Shown here one piece after another: positions 26,879 to 36,283 of a stretch of DNA of 36,517 nt (within the stretch, counting starts at the first letter, position 1; each line of letters starts with the position of its first letter). The position numbers and the translations under genes were made by a program. The notes beneath the pieces are model-generated. The model saw nothing but the letters and a program-made list of their open reading frames with translations. It was not told the origin of the DNA and did no database searches. This stretch comes from Candidatus Desulfobia pelagia (GTDB lineage Bacteria > Desulfobacterota > Desulfobulbia > Desulfobulbales > SURF-16), in contig JACNJZ010000032.1 in NCBI GenBank assembly GCA_014382295.1, forward strand, positions 1-36,517, in the 5' to 3' direction.

Positions 26879-29673
26879 CCCTGCTTTTCAATCTGCGACA
26901 TTACTGCTGAACATCTTTGACATATCTGCGGGTGACCCAAATCCTGCCCAACCGTATCACTGCGCATCCAGCAGCGCTCGCATTTAGGACTTGCGGCCGC
27001 CTTAACACTGATAGACATCTCCGGATACAATTCACTGGCAACAGCATCCGCACCTGCATTATCCATATTCCGCAGTGAAGAGACAATGCAGATCATCGTC
27101 AGTGTCTCCCACTTGTCAGCCAGAAAATCCTGCAGTTCACCGGATACAGTCACACCAACTTCAGCCTCTAGAGAATGACCGATAATTTTTTCCCTGCGGG
27201 CACCTTCCAACACCTTGGTTATTTCAGTTCTGACTCCCTGAAGTTTTCCCCATGTAGTATTTAATTTTTCATCTAAATACTCATCTTTTAAGGATGGGAA
27301 TCGAGCCACAAAGATATTTTCCTCCCTGCGGGAGTCTGCAGGCAAAAATGGCCATGCCTCTGCAGCGGTAAATGAAAGCACCGGACTCATGAGACGCAGG
27401 AGACCGTCAAGAATTTCATACAATACGGTCTGGGAAGCTCTCCTCTCAGGAGACACCGCGTATTCCGTATATAATCTGTCCTTGAGAATATCAAGATAAA
27501 AGGCACTCATGGTGACATTGCAGAAATAAGGGACTATCTGAAATACCGTATGAAAATCAAAATCTTCATATGCTTTGATAATTTTACGTTTTAACACCTC
27601 AAACTGCGACAGAGCCCAACGATCAAGCTCCCCCATCTCACTGTATGCAATGGAGTCTCTGGCCGGATCAAAATCACTTAAATTACCGAGTATATAGCGA
27701 GTAGTATTCCTGATTTTCCGATAGGCATCGGAAAGACGATTCAGAATCTCATCAGAAATCTTAATATCATCACGATAATCTTCCGACGAAACCCAGAGCC
27801 GCAGAATCTCAGCGCCATATTTTTTAATAATTTCCTCCGGCGCAATGACATTCCCTATACTTTTCGACATCTTTTTCCCACGGGCATCAACAACAAAGCC
27901 ATGGGTCAATACACCTTTATATGGTGGAATCCCTCGGGTCCCTATGGACGCCAGCAGAGAGCTCTGAAACCAGCCACGATGCTGATCACTTCCTTCCAGG
28001 TAAAGATCGGCAGGCGTCTCCAGTCCACGCTCTTCTAAAACAGCGGCATAACTCACCCCTGAATCAAACCAGACATCGAGGATATCTTCCTCTTTTTCAA
28101 AATCAGTGGACCCGCAGCTCGAGCAGGTAGAGTCAGCCCCCAGAAATTCTTCCAGTTCATGGGAAAACCAGGCATCAGCCCCTTCCTTGAGGAATAATTC
28201 GTCGATTTTTGCATTAATTGCGTCATTATTCTGAATATAACCGCACTTGGAACACATAATGGCCGTAATGGGAACTCCCCAGGCGCGCTGCCGGGACAGA
28301 CACCAGTCAGGCCGCCCCTCAACCATTCCATATATCCGGTCCATACCCCATCCCGGAGTCCAGGATACAGTTTTAATAGCATCAAGAGCTTTACTGCGCA
28401 GCTCATTCTTATCCATGGAAATAAACCACTGCTCCGTGGCCCGGAAAATGACCGGTTTCTTGCATCGCCAGCAGTGGGGATAACTATGGGAAAGATGGCC
28501 CATTCCAAGAAGTGCGCCGCTCTTTTTCATGTCCTCGCATATGACAGGATTTGCCTCTGTGATATGCATTCCCTCATACTGACCACCATCCTCGGTAAAT
28601 CGCCCATGATTATCCACAGGCGAAAGTACCGGCAGGTCATAACGAAGTCCGGTCAGATAATCCTCCCGCCCATGGCCGGGTGCTGTATGGACACAGCCGG
28701 TACCGCTTTCAAGGGTAACGTAATCGGCAAGAACGATCAGGGATTCACGCTCAATAAATGGATGCCTGCATTTTCTGCCTTCCAGCAGTGCAGCGGAAAA
28801 TGTGGTGAGAGTCTTATATTCACTCACATGGCAGGCTTCAAGAGCCTTTTCAATCAGTCCTTCCGCGAGAATGAGCACCTCTCCTTCTACCTCGACGGCA
28901 GCGTAGGTAAAATCAGGATGAAGGGCCACTGCAAGATTGGCTGGAAGCGTCCATGGAGTTGTCGTCCAAATAACCGCTGCCACTTTTTTCCCTTTGAGTT
29001 CCGGGATACTATCACCCAGATCATCAATCACAGGAAATTTTACAAAAATAGAGGCTGACGAATGATCATCATATTCCACCTCGGCCTCGGCCAATGCAGT
29101 AACACATGATGAACACCAGTAGACAGGCTTCTTGCTCCGGGTCACTGAGCCGTTTGACAGAAAGCGATTAAACTCCCGGGCAATTGATGCTTCATATTTA
29201 TTATTGATGGTAAGATAGGGATCGTCCCAGGCACCCAGCACCCCGAGCCTTTTAAACTCTTCCTTCTGGATTTTTATCCATTTCCCTGCATATTGACGAC
29301 AGGCATTTCGAAAAGAAAGCTTGGGGATAGTCTTTTTCTTCGCCCCCAGTTCCTTGTCAACGTTATGCTCTATTGGTAAACCATGACAATCCCAGCCGGG
29401 AATATAGGGACAGTGGAAACCGGCCATGCGTTTTGATTTAAGGATAATATCCTTCAGAACCTTGTTGAACGCTGTTCCCAGATGAATATGACCGTTTGCA
29501 TACGGAGGGCCATCATGAAGAAGGTAGAGAGGTCGACCTTCTGTCTCTTTCTGCACCTTGGCATACAACCCCTCTTTTTCCCAGGCACTCAGCATCTGAG
29601 GCTCTTTCTGGGAAAGATTTGCCTTCATTTTAAAACTTGTTTGAGGAAGATTAAGCGTCTCTTTATAGTCCAC
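26875..29673 (-). CDS. ileS: Isoleucyl-tRNA synthetase
   Basis: 932 aa; LLHDGPPYANGHIHLGTAFNKVLKD, YIPGWDCHGLPIEHNV, GKKMSKSIGNV (KMSKS), C-terminal Zn motif CERCWMRSD...CQRC. Confidence 0.98.
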   Translation of the reverse strand: MDYKETLNLPQTSFKMKANLSQKEPQMLSAWEKEGLYAKVQKETEGRPLYLLHDGPPYANGHIHLGTAFNKVLKDIILKSKRMAGFHCPYIPGWDCHGLPIEHNVDKELGAKKKTIPKLSFRNACRQYAGKWIKIQKEEFKRLGVLGAWDDPYLTINNKYEASIAREFNRFLSNGSVTRSKKPVYWCSSCVTALAEAEVEYDDHSSASIFVKFPVIDDLGDSIPELKGKKVAAVIWTTTPWTLPANLAVALHPDFTYAAVEVEGEVLILAEGLIEKALEACHVSEYKTLTTFSAALLEGRKCRHPFIERESLIVLADYVTLESGTGCVHTAPGHGREDYLTGLRYDLPVLSPVDNHGRFTEDGGQYEGMHITEANPVICEDMKKSGALLGMGHLSHSYPHCWRCKKPVIFRATEQWFISMDKNELRSKALDAIKTVSWTPGWGMDRIYGMVEGRPDWCLSRQRAWGVPITAIMCSKCGYIQNNDAINAKIDELFLKEGADAWFSHELEEFLGADSTCSSCGSTDFEKEEDILDVWFDSGVSYAAVLEERGLETPADLYLEGSDQHRGWFQSSLLASIGTRGIPPYKGVLTHGFVVDARGKKMSKSIGNVIAPEEIIKKYGAEILRLWVSSEDYRDDIKISDEILNRLSDAYRKIRNTTRYILGNLSDFDPARDSIAYSEMGELDRWALSQFEVLKRKIIKAYEDFDFHTVFQIVPYFCNVTMSAFYLDILKDRLYTEYAVSPERRASQTVLYEILDGLLRLMSPVLSFTAAEAWPFLPADSRREENIFVARFPSLKDEYLDEKLNTTWGKLQGVRTEITKVLEGARREKIIGHSLEAEVGVTVSGELQDFLADKWETLTMICIVSSLRNMDNAGADAVASELYPEMSISVKAAASPKCERCWMRSDTVGQDLGHPQICQRCSAVMSQIEKQG

Positions 29674-29753
29674 AGCTCACTCCAGATCTGTCGTTTATTT
29701 TTGGTATGTATCTCTGTTCGCCGAAGCTACTGACTTTCAGGACCCTCAGCTCC

Positions 29754-29862
29754 GTAATCGTTTACCAGTGCGCAAGATTCGCGCAAGCAGGATGGCGAAT
29801 CTATAGCCTGTCTATGTGAGCCAACCTGATCGTGCGAAGATGGGGTGCTGGTGAACGATTAC
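29754..29862. repeat. MITE/REPIN-like palindromic element, copy A (109 bp)
   Basis: GTAATCGTTTACCAGTGCGC...GGGGTGCTGGTGAACGATTAC. Outer 43-nt arms match at 32/43 positions; centre ctatagcctgtctatg is also near-palindromic. Confidence 0.78.
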
Positions 29863-29960
29863 AGATATACTAATGAGAGCGCTACAATACCAAGTTAGCC
29901 CTAACTTGCAAGTGAAAATGAAGCCAATCGCCTGTCAGCCGAGTTATTCTGCTCCCTGTA

Positions 29961-29989
29961 TTGACAGCATTATGGGGAGACAATATAGT
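29961..29989 (+). promoter_or_regulatory. Sigma70-type promoter for the cooC-like gene
   Basis: TTGACA (29961-29966), exactly 17-nt spacer, TATAGT (29984-29989), upstream of RBS aaggaga and ATG 30028. Confidence 0.72.
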
Positions 29990-29990
29990 G

Positions 29991-30006
29991 TTGTCAACAT
30001 TGACAA
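29991..30006. promoter_or_regulatory. Operator-like inverted repeat TTGTCAA-CA-TTGACAA
   Basis: Perfect 7-bp inverted repeat directly after the -10 element, overlapping the predicted transcription start. Confidence 0.5.
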
Positions 30007-30027
30007 ACCACTTAAGGAGAAAAAGTA

Positions 30028-30789
30028 ATGACACCAAAAGTAATCGCCATGGCAGGAAAAGGTGGAACAGGAAAGACCACCACATCCGCCCTCTTGATAA
30101 AATATCTTCTCGAAAGGAAAATGACGCCGATCCTCGCCGTTGATGCCGACTCCAACGCAAACCTCAATGAACTGCTGGAACTCAATGTCGATATGACCAT
30201 CGGTGAAATTCGCAAGGATCTCAAAGGGGACATGCCTTCGGGAATGACCAGGGATCAGTTCATGAACATGAAAATCCAGCAGGCAATTATTGAAGAAAGC
30301 GGTTTTGATCTTCTGGTCATGGGACAGCCTGACGGACCGGGATGCTATTGTTCAGCCAATCAATACCTTGCCATGACCATGGAACATCTGGCAGGGAATT
30401 ACCAATACATCCTGGTAGATAATGAGGCCGGAATGGAGCACCTGAGCAGAATGAACCTGCGGTCTATTGACTACCTATTGATAGTCTCTGATCCGTCAGC
30501 CCGTGGGATTCTCACGGCGCGCCGAATTGCTGAAATAACGGAGCCGCTGGGTTTGGAGGTTAAAAGCAAGCACCTTATCGTCAACCGGGCACCGGAACCA
30601 ATGACACCGGAACTTGAAGCCAAGATCAATGAAGCGGTCAAAGAAAGTGATCTCCCCCTGGGGGGCATCTTCCCGGCAAGCAATGAGCTGGTGCACCAGG
30701 AAATAACCGGCACATCATACCTGCAACTAGGCAGTGATGTACCGGTTGTCAAAACAGCTTTTGCCGCTTTTGATAAAATATTTGCATAA
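30028..30789 (+). CDS. cooC: CooC-like nickel-insertion ATPase (MinD/ParA superfamily)
   Basis: 253 aa; VIAMAGKGGTGKTTTSALLIKYLLE deviant Walker A, AVDADSNANLNELLE, MGQPDGPGCYCSANQYL (CxC metal-site motif), ILVDNEAGMEHLSR. Confidence 0.88.
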   Translation: MTPKVIAMAGKGGTGKTTTSALLIKYLLERKMTPILAVDADSNANLNELLELNVDMTIGEIRKDLKGDMPSGMTRDQFMNMKIQQAIIEESGFDLLVMGQPDGPGCYCSANQYLAMTMEHLAGNYQYILVDNEAGMEHLSRMNLRSIDYLLIVSDPSARGILTARRIAEITEPLGLEVKSKHLIVNRAPEPMTPELEAKINEAVKESDLPLGGIFPASNELVHQEITGTSYLQLGSDVPVVKTAFAAFDKIFA

Positions 30790-30805
30790 CAGCAAACAGT
30801 CTTAA

Positions 30806-30880
30806 AACCACGAAGTTCACGAAGAGCCATTTTTATATTTTCAACACAACAACTTCGTGTCCTTCGTGCTCTTCGTGGTT
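30806..30880. repeat. CACGAAG-family hairpin repeat, copy 2
   Basis: AACCACGAAG (30806-30815) / CTTCGTGGTT (30871-30880) perfect 10-bp inverted repeat with internal TTCACGAAGAG and CTTCGTGTCCTTCGTG, between convergent cooC and flgE. Confidence 0.8.
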
Positions 30881-30905
30881 CTTTCTAATTTTCAACTGCT
30901 AAATC

Positions 30906-33368
30906 TTACCTCTTGATATTGATCAGATCGTTCAGCATCTCATCGGTTGTGGTGATGATCTTTGAGTTGGCCTGAAAGGCTCTCTGTACGGTAATCAGCT
31001 TCACAAACTCCGTTCCCAGGTCGACATTTGACTGTTCCAGGGCATTAGGAGCAATAGTTCCCAAGCCATTTGTCCCGGGGACCCCGCTCACTGGGGCGCC
31101 TGAGTCTGTTGTCTCCCTGTATACATTGCCGCCCTGCTTATGCAGTCCTGCGAGACTGGCAAAGTTTGCAAGAGCAACCTGGGCTTTCTTCAACACCTGA
31201 CCATTTGAGTAATTACCGGTAATTACACCTTCCGTGTCAACAGAAACTGACTGCAGGAATCCGGAAGCAAAGCCGTTTTGATCCTGAAAAATAGTCGTTG
31301 AGCTATTGGCATATTGCGTGCTGGACAAAGCCTCTGGAGAAAAGGAAGAACTGATCACATCTCCCTGCTGACTGCCATCCTCACCGCTGATATTAGGACT
31401 AAGAGTAAGGAACCCCGAGCCTGCACTTGGAGTAAAAGGTGCTGGAACTCCTGCATCATCCCAAGGATTTGCGCCACTGCTTACCAGAGAGGATATTGCC
31501 AGCTGACTCTGATAACCTGTGGTCGCCGCCTCATCAGCTATCCTGTCAGTAAGGACAAGACGACCGGCAAAATCTATCTCCGCATCACATTCAAATGTAT
31601 CCTCCAGCCACATAAGCAAATCCGATACTGTGCCGGTATTTGTTGATGTTACTGTTGTGCTAACGGTAAACACATTTTCACCCGCGGGCAAAAAAGGCGG
31701 AACATTAACAATGGCACCATCCCCTTTCGCTCCAACAAAGGTAAAGGTGGTTCCATCAGCAATAGCTACACCTGACGCATCAAAAACATTTGTCCAGGAC
31801 GTATTGGCGGTAACAACAGGAACGGACCCTCCAGCACTTAACCCCTGCCCCTGAGATAAAATTTTCAATTTTGGCGTGGTGATATTAAGAACAGTATCAC
31901 CATTGGTCCCAGTAGCACCAAACGGGTTTGCCAGATCATGGGTGCCAAAAAAAGGCTGATCTATCGTTCCATCAACTATTACTGATGTTACATGCATTCC
32001 ACTGTTTCCAGCAATGAGGTCAGTCATTTTTAACCGGCCAGATGCATCAATACTTGCCGAACACCCAAAATCATTTTCCAACTGGTTTAAAAAAACCTGG
32101 ACCTTTTCATCACTGTTAACCTGGTATGTTGACGCGACACGTGTTCCGTCATGGGCAAATCCTGAGATTGTAATAGTATCGCCTGAGGTCGAATCACCGG
32201 AAAGCTGCAAGCCACTCTGGTCATAAACATCGCGCCAATAAGTTTCTGCTGTTATATAATTGGCCCCAGCTCCATCACTGTCCAGGGCTCCAAGCTCACT
32301 GACAATTACCTGGCGAATATCTGTTACCGAACCATTATACTGCGCACCAAGACTTAGTCGTATCTGCTGATTAACGTCAGCTCCTGTGAAGTTAGCGTCA
32401 AAGCTGTAGTAAGACTCTGTATTTTCAAGAATAACCCTATTTTCGGACCTGGCCGGATTCACTTCTCCATCCGGTGGCACATCATACGCAGTAATTGCAC
32501 TTATATTACCAGAAGTATCAAACTGGATTATGCCATACAAGAGCGCTCCTGCCCCTGCATGCTCTTCATAATTATAGGTTGTGTCCGGGGCATAGATCTG
32601 CTGCTCAACGGCAGAGAGTGTTCTCATATCTTCCGAAGGATCGCATGTTACGAGAAACTCCCATTGGTTATCCTGAGTAGTTCGGTCGAAATAAATGGCA
32701 ATATCATGACTGGCACCTTTGGCATCATATACTTTAATCGAACTGGTATATTCATAAAGCTGGGGATTAATGGGAGCTGTTGGATTCACAGCTGCAGCAT
32801 TTGTTCCATTCCACGACTCAAACAACCGAACTTCAACCGATTCATTGTCCTCCCGGGAGTCAAGATTGGCAATTACTTCGACATCAAGTGTTTCAACAGG
32901 CGGTGTTGTCGTGTCAAGTCGAAGGTCGCCAATGGTACCAGCCCGCTCCTCAGTCTGCTGATCAATAGCCCAGCCCTGAACAAAATGTCCTGTAGGGTTG
33001 ACAAGAAAACCTTCCTGGTCAAACCGAAACTCACCAGCTCGTGTATACATATCAGACTCGGCACTTCCGGCTGCACGAAGCATGAAAAATCCTTGGCCAC
33101 CGATCGCCATATCCGTTGGCGTTGAAGATGTCTCAAAAGAACCCTGGGCGAAAAGGCCATCTACCGTGCTCATTGTCACACCACGACCTACCTGAGCAGA
33201 GCCCGATGCTGTTGAAATAGACTGGGCCAGAACGTCCTGAAATGTTGTCCGGCTTGCCTTGAATGACAACGTGTTTGTATTGGCCACATTATCCCCGAGA
33301 ACTGCCATTGCATCTCCCATTGTGCTGAGACCGCTGATACTTGAATAAAGTGAACTGGAAATAGCCAT
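30906..33368 (-). CDS. flgE: Flagellar hook protein FlgE (large, 820 aa)
   Basis: N-terminal SSLYSSISGLSTMGDAMAVLGDNVANTNTLSFKASR, central MAIGGQGFFMLR, C-terminal ALEQSNVDLGTEFVKLITVQRAFQANSKIITTTDEMLNDLINIKR. Confidence 0.95.
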   Translation of the reverse strand: MAISSSLYSSISGLSTMGDAMAVLGDNVANTNTLSFKASRTTFQDVLAQSISTASGSAQVGRGVTMSTVDGLFAQGSFETSSTPTDMAIGGQGFFMLRAAGSAESDMYTRAGEFRFDQEGFLVNPTGHFVQGWAIDQQTEERAGTIGDLRLDTTTPPVETLDVEVIANLDSREDNESVEVRLFESWNGTNAAAVNPTAPINPQLYEYTSSIKVYDAKGASHDIAIYFDRTTQDNQWEFLVTCDPSEDMRTLSAVEQQIYAPDTTYNYEEHAGAGALLYGIIQFDTSGNISAITAYDVPPDGEVNPARSENRVILENTESYYSFDANFTGADVNQQIRLSLGAQYNGSVTDIRQVIVSELGALDSDGAGANYITAETYWRDVYDQSGLQLSGDSTSGDTITISGFAHDGTRVASTYQVNSDEKVQVFLNQLENDFGCSASIDASGRLKMTDLIAGNSGMHVTSVIVDGTIDQPFFGTHDLANPFGATGTNGDTVLNITTPKLKILSQGQGLSAGGSVPVVTANTSWTNVFDASGVAIADGTTFTFVGAKGDGAIVNVPPFLPAGENVFTVSTTVTSTNTGTVSDLLMWLEDTFECDAEIDFAGRLVLTDRIADEAATTGYQSQLAISSLVSSGANPWDDAGVPAPFTPSAGSGFLTLSPNISGEDGSQQGDVISSSFSPEALSSTQYANSSTTIFQDQNGFASGFLQSVSVDTEGVITGNYSNGQVLKKAQVALANFASLAGLHKQGGNVYRETTDSGAPVSGVPGTNGLGTIAPNALEQSNVDLGTEFVKLITVQRAFQANSKIITTTDEMLNDLINIKR

Positions 33369-33482
33369 CTATTTTCCTCCCTTGAATTAAAACTCAGAAT
33401 GTATAATGAGCGTTTTCGTTTTTTCTAATCTTGATAAACTCGTAAAAAAAGCCATTGCACTGCCAGTGCTGCCTCATAGAAA

Positions 33483-34151
33483 CTAATTAACGCCAACAAC
33501 TGCGCCGACATCTGTACTTATATAATTATCCATGACAAGTCGTGCTTTGCCGCTGTTAAAATCAAGCCCTGTCACCTTGCCAACCGTCTGATACTCAACA
33601 CCAATCTCCTGACCTGATATGTCATAAGCTTTCACCACATAGCCATATGCTCCGTCAGCAACATCTTCACCAAGAGAATCCTGACCATCCCAATCGAGGG
33701 TATACGTATCTGCCGACATTGATCCTAAATCCAGGGTGCGGACAAGATGCTGGCCGGAATCATAAATATCAACGACACAAGTATCTGCATTGTCCTCAAG
33801 GGTAAATTCACCAATTCCATGTTCCTCGCCATTAACCCCTATCTCATTGCCCAATATTCGGACATCCTTATCCAATAAGGTGAGAAGCTGCAGATTGTTC
33901 TGTGAAGTCTGGTAATCCAGCAGTGCTTCCATATTGTCAGCCATCTTCATAGTGGCTTCCATATTACTGAACTGGGCAAGCTGTGAAGCCATTTCATAAC
34001 TGTCCATTGGTTTCATCGGGTCCTGGTACTGAAGCTGAGTAATAAACAGGGTCATAAAATCCTGCCTATCAAGTTCGCTTTTCCCCACCGGCTCATACAA
34101 AGACGTTTCCTGAACCATCGGAATTGAAGTACTTACATTAGATACGGCCAT
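33483..34151 (-). CDS. flgD: Flagellar hook assembly scaffold protein FlgD
   Basis: 222 aa; LDRQDFMTLFITQLQYQDPMKPMDSYEMASQLAQFSNMEAT, FlgD Ig-like domain. Confidence 0.95.
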   Translation of the reverse strand: MAVSNVSTSIPMVQETSLYEPVGKSELDRQDFMTLFITQLQYQDPMKPMDSYEMASQLAQFSNMEATMKMADNMEALLDYQTSQNNLQLLTLLDKDVRILGNEIGVNGEEHGIGEFTLEDNADTCVVDIYDSGQHLVRTLDLGSMSADTYTLDWDGQDSLGEDVADGAYGYVVKAYDISGQEIGVEYQTVGKVTGLDFNSGKARLVMDNYISTDVGAVVGVN

Positions 34152-34216
34152 TTCTTTATCCTCGTGAATGAATATCTTTAATAATTATCGAAAAGTTCTA
34201 TTCTGCAGGAGCACAA

Positions 34217-36211
34217 TTAGACGAACAGGTTTAATGCGCCCTCTCTGCCACCATTCTCGTGCATATTACCCCGTAGATAGTATACATCATCCGACAGTTC
34301 ACCCGAGGCTTCCCCTTGGTGCCTCATTGTGCTGCCGGACATCATAAAACGACGCCATTCATTATCGAAATCATCTTGCTGACCAACAGACACATTGCAC
34401 TCACCAAGTGAAAACCCCTTCTGCTCCATATTTTGCCGAAATTGCTCCATATTACTTTCCAGCATTTCCTTAACCCTGCTGTTTTCCATATTAAAAGTGA
34501 TTGATATCTGATCATCTTTAACAATCATATCGACCTTCACTTCACCAAGTTCCTGGGGATACAGCCGCAACACCAGATGATGCTCCTGATTTCGAATGCC
34601 ATGCATAACAGCCGCTGAAATCTGCTGGGACACTTGAAGTTGAAGCTGCTGCGGGGTCCGGGGAATTGTATGACTCTCCTGGGCGCTGGCTATTTCCAGA
34701 GTGCCTGGAAGAACATCGGACGCCAGGGGAAACGTACTGAAAGCAGTGCCTGCATCATTTCGCGAAGGAATCGGGTTCTGCCTATTGGTGAGACTTTCAA
34801 ATGAAGATCTTGAAAAATACTCAGCAACGGAAATTGTTTTCCCTTCAAACAGCAACGGCTGCATAGCCTGCAGCTCTTCGTCAATTCCCCTGTTCTCAGC
34901 AAACATCTCGTCATTGAATCTTTTCGAAGAAACATTGAATGGAACAGTCTGGCCGATTGGATAAAAATGGTCGTCCAAGGATTTATTGACATAAAAATCC
35001 TCAACAACTGATTCAACCTGTCCTGCCGTCATCGCCCTCTGAAACACAGGTTGATCTTCTTCAATACCCGTACTTCCCTCAAGAATCATCTCCTCGGTAA
35101 ACCTTTTCCCGGCAAGTTCGACAGCATCCTGCATTTCACGGAATACAGCAGTGAGAGATTGCTGTATGACCGGAGTCCAGCCAACACTTTCGTCACTGAA
35201 TTTTGTCTGGGAAAGAACCTGCTCCAGTTCTTTCAGGAAAGCAGTAAACTGAGGTTGTGGTCTATTCTGGCTGACATCTGTTATAGCCTTGGCCAGCATA
35301 TCCTGAAGTCTTTCGAAGGAAAGATCGAAACCCTTCCTGTCTTCACCAAAAATATTTTCCAGGTATCTTTCCGGAAATAGTGCTGTTTGCAAACTTTGGC
35401 GTACTCCGGCCTGAGCCAGAATATTTTGCAGCTGTTCTAATTCCCAGTCCGTGAGTTGAATATTTTCCAGTTCACCACCCGGAGTTATCTGCTGTAACCC
35501 CTCAAGAAGCAAAATCAGATCTAGCTTTCCTTCACTTTTTACTGCATGCTGAGTTATTTCCGCCAACTCCTCAGAATTGAAACCCATTTTAGCGAGCAAC
35601 GTTTCAAGGAGAGGCAATTCCGTTTCCGGAACGGTTATCTCGGGGACATCCTGCATAGTAGTAAAGTGCTGCTCTAAAACACCTAAAAACTCAGGCAGAT
35701 TCAGCTCTCCTCCCTGCGCGGCCATTTGCTGCTGAAGAAGAGACATTTCGGATTCCGCCATACCAGCTGCAGCAGCCAATTTATGAAGAGCTGAAGGATC
35801 CGGAAGCACAGCTACCCACTCCCCCGGAGCGATATCCTTCTGAGTTGCCGTCTTCTGCAAATCATCCATAAATTGCCCCAACACATTTGCCACTGATTGC
35901 CGGGAAATTTCAGGTCCTTGTTGAATCTGCTGCTCAGGATTGACTATTATGGATGGAATTAAAAAAGAGAATACATCTTTTGCTTTCTCAACATGATCCT
36001 CTTGGCCCACAAGATTACGTGCAACATCATCAGAATCAGATTTTTTCGAGGTCTGCACTCCAAACGTATCTTTTCCTTGAATCCTTTTCTGCTCAAGCTG
36101 TCGATCAAAGTGGTCAGCGAAAGTTACATCATGCAGATTTTGCCGACGTGAAGAATCAAAATCTATATCGGGTGTTACTCTCTGGATGACCGGATGAATC
36201 ATGGGTGTCAC
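34217..36211 (-). CDS. fliK: Flagellar hook-length control protein FliK
   Basis: 664 aa; C-terminal LVLRLYPQELGEVKVDMIVKDDQISITFNMENSRVKEMLESNMEQFRQNMEQKGFSLGECNVSVGQQ is the Flg_hook domain; immediately upstream of flgD. Confidence 0.9.
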   Translation of the reverse strand: MTPMIHPVIQRVTPDIDFDSSRRQNLHDVTFADHFDRQLEQKRIQGKDTFGVQTSKKSDSDDVARNLVGQEDHVEKAKDVFSFLIPSIIVNPEQQIQQGPEISRQSVANVLGQFMDDLQKTATQKDIAPGEWVAVLPDPSALHKLAAAAGMAESEMSLLQQQMAAQGGELNLPEFLGVLEQHFTTMQDVPEITVPETELPLLETLLAKMGFNSEELAEITQHAVKSEGKLDLILLLEGLQQITPGGELENIQLTDWELEQLQNILAQAGVRQSLQTALFPERYLENIFGEDRKGFDLSFERLQDMLAKAITDVSQNRPQPQFTAFLKELEQVLSQTKFSDESVGWTPVIQQSLTAVFREMQDAVELAGKRFTEEMILEGSTGIEEDQPVFQRAMTAGQVESVVEDFYVNKSLDDHFYPIGQTVPFNVSSKRFNDEMFAENRGIDEELQAMQPLLFEGKTISVAEYFSRSSFESLTNRQNPIPSRNDAGTAFSTFPLASDVLPGTLEIASAQESHTIPRTPQQLQLQVSQQISAAVMHGIRNQEHHLVLRLYPQELGEVKVDMIVKDDQISITFNMENSRVKEMLESNMEQFRQNMEQKGFSLGECNVSVGQQDDFDNEWRRFMMSGSTMRHQGEASGELSDDVYYLRGNMHENGGREGALNLFV

Positions 36212-36283
36212 GGATCTTTCTCCCTGTTGGAAATATAAAAACTGTTCTGCTCATATTTTACGCAAGAGCATATCAGTTCTATT

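Noticed and set aside
28474-29058. Plus-strand 194-aa ORF
   Set aside because: Antisense to ileS.
29674-29753. Possible T-box leader for ileS
   Set aside because: No AGGGTGGNACCGCG-like T-box sequence or matching antiterminator on the minus strand upstream of ileS.
32559-33125. Plus-strand 188-aa ORF
   Set aside because: Antisense to flgE.
33400-33480. Terminator or second sigma54 promoter between flgD and flgE
   Set aside because: GCACTGCCAGTGC can form only a short stem not adjacent to the T-tract, and TGGCAGTGCAATGGCT matches the -12 element poorly; too weak to call.
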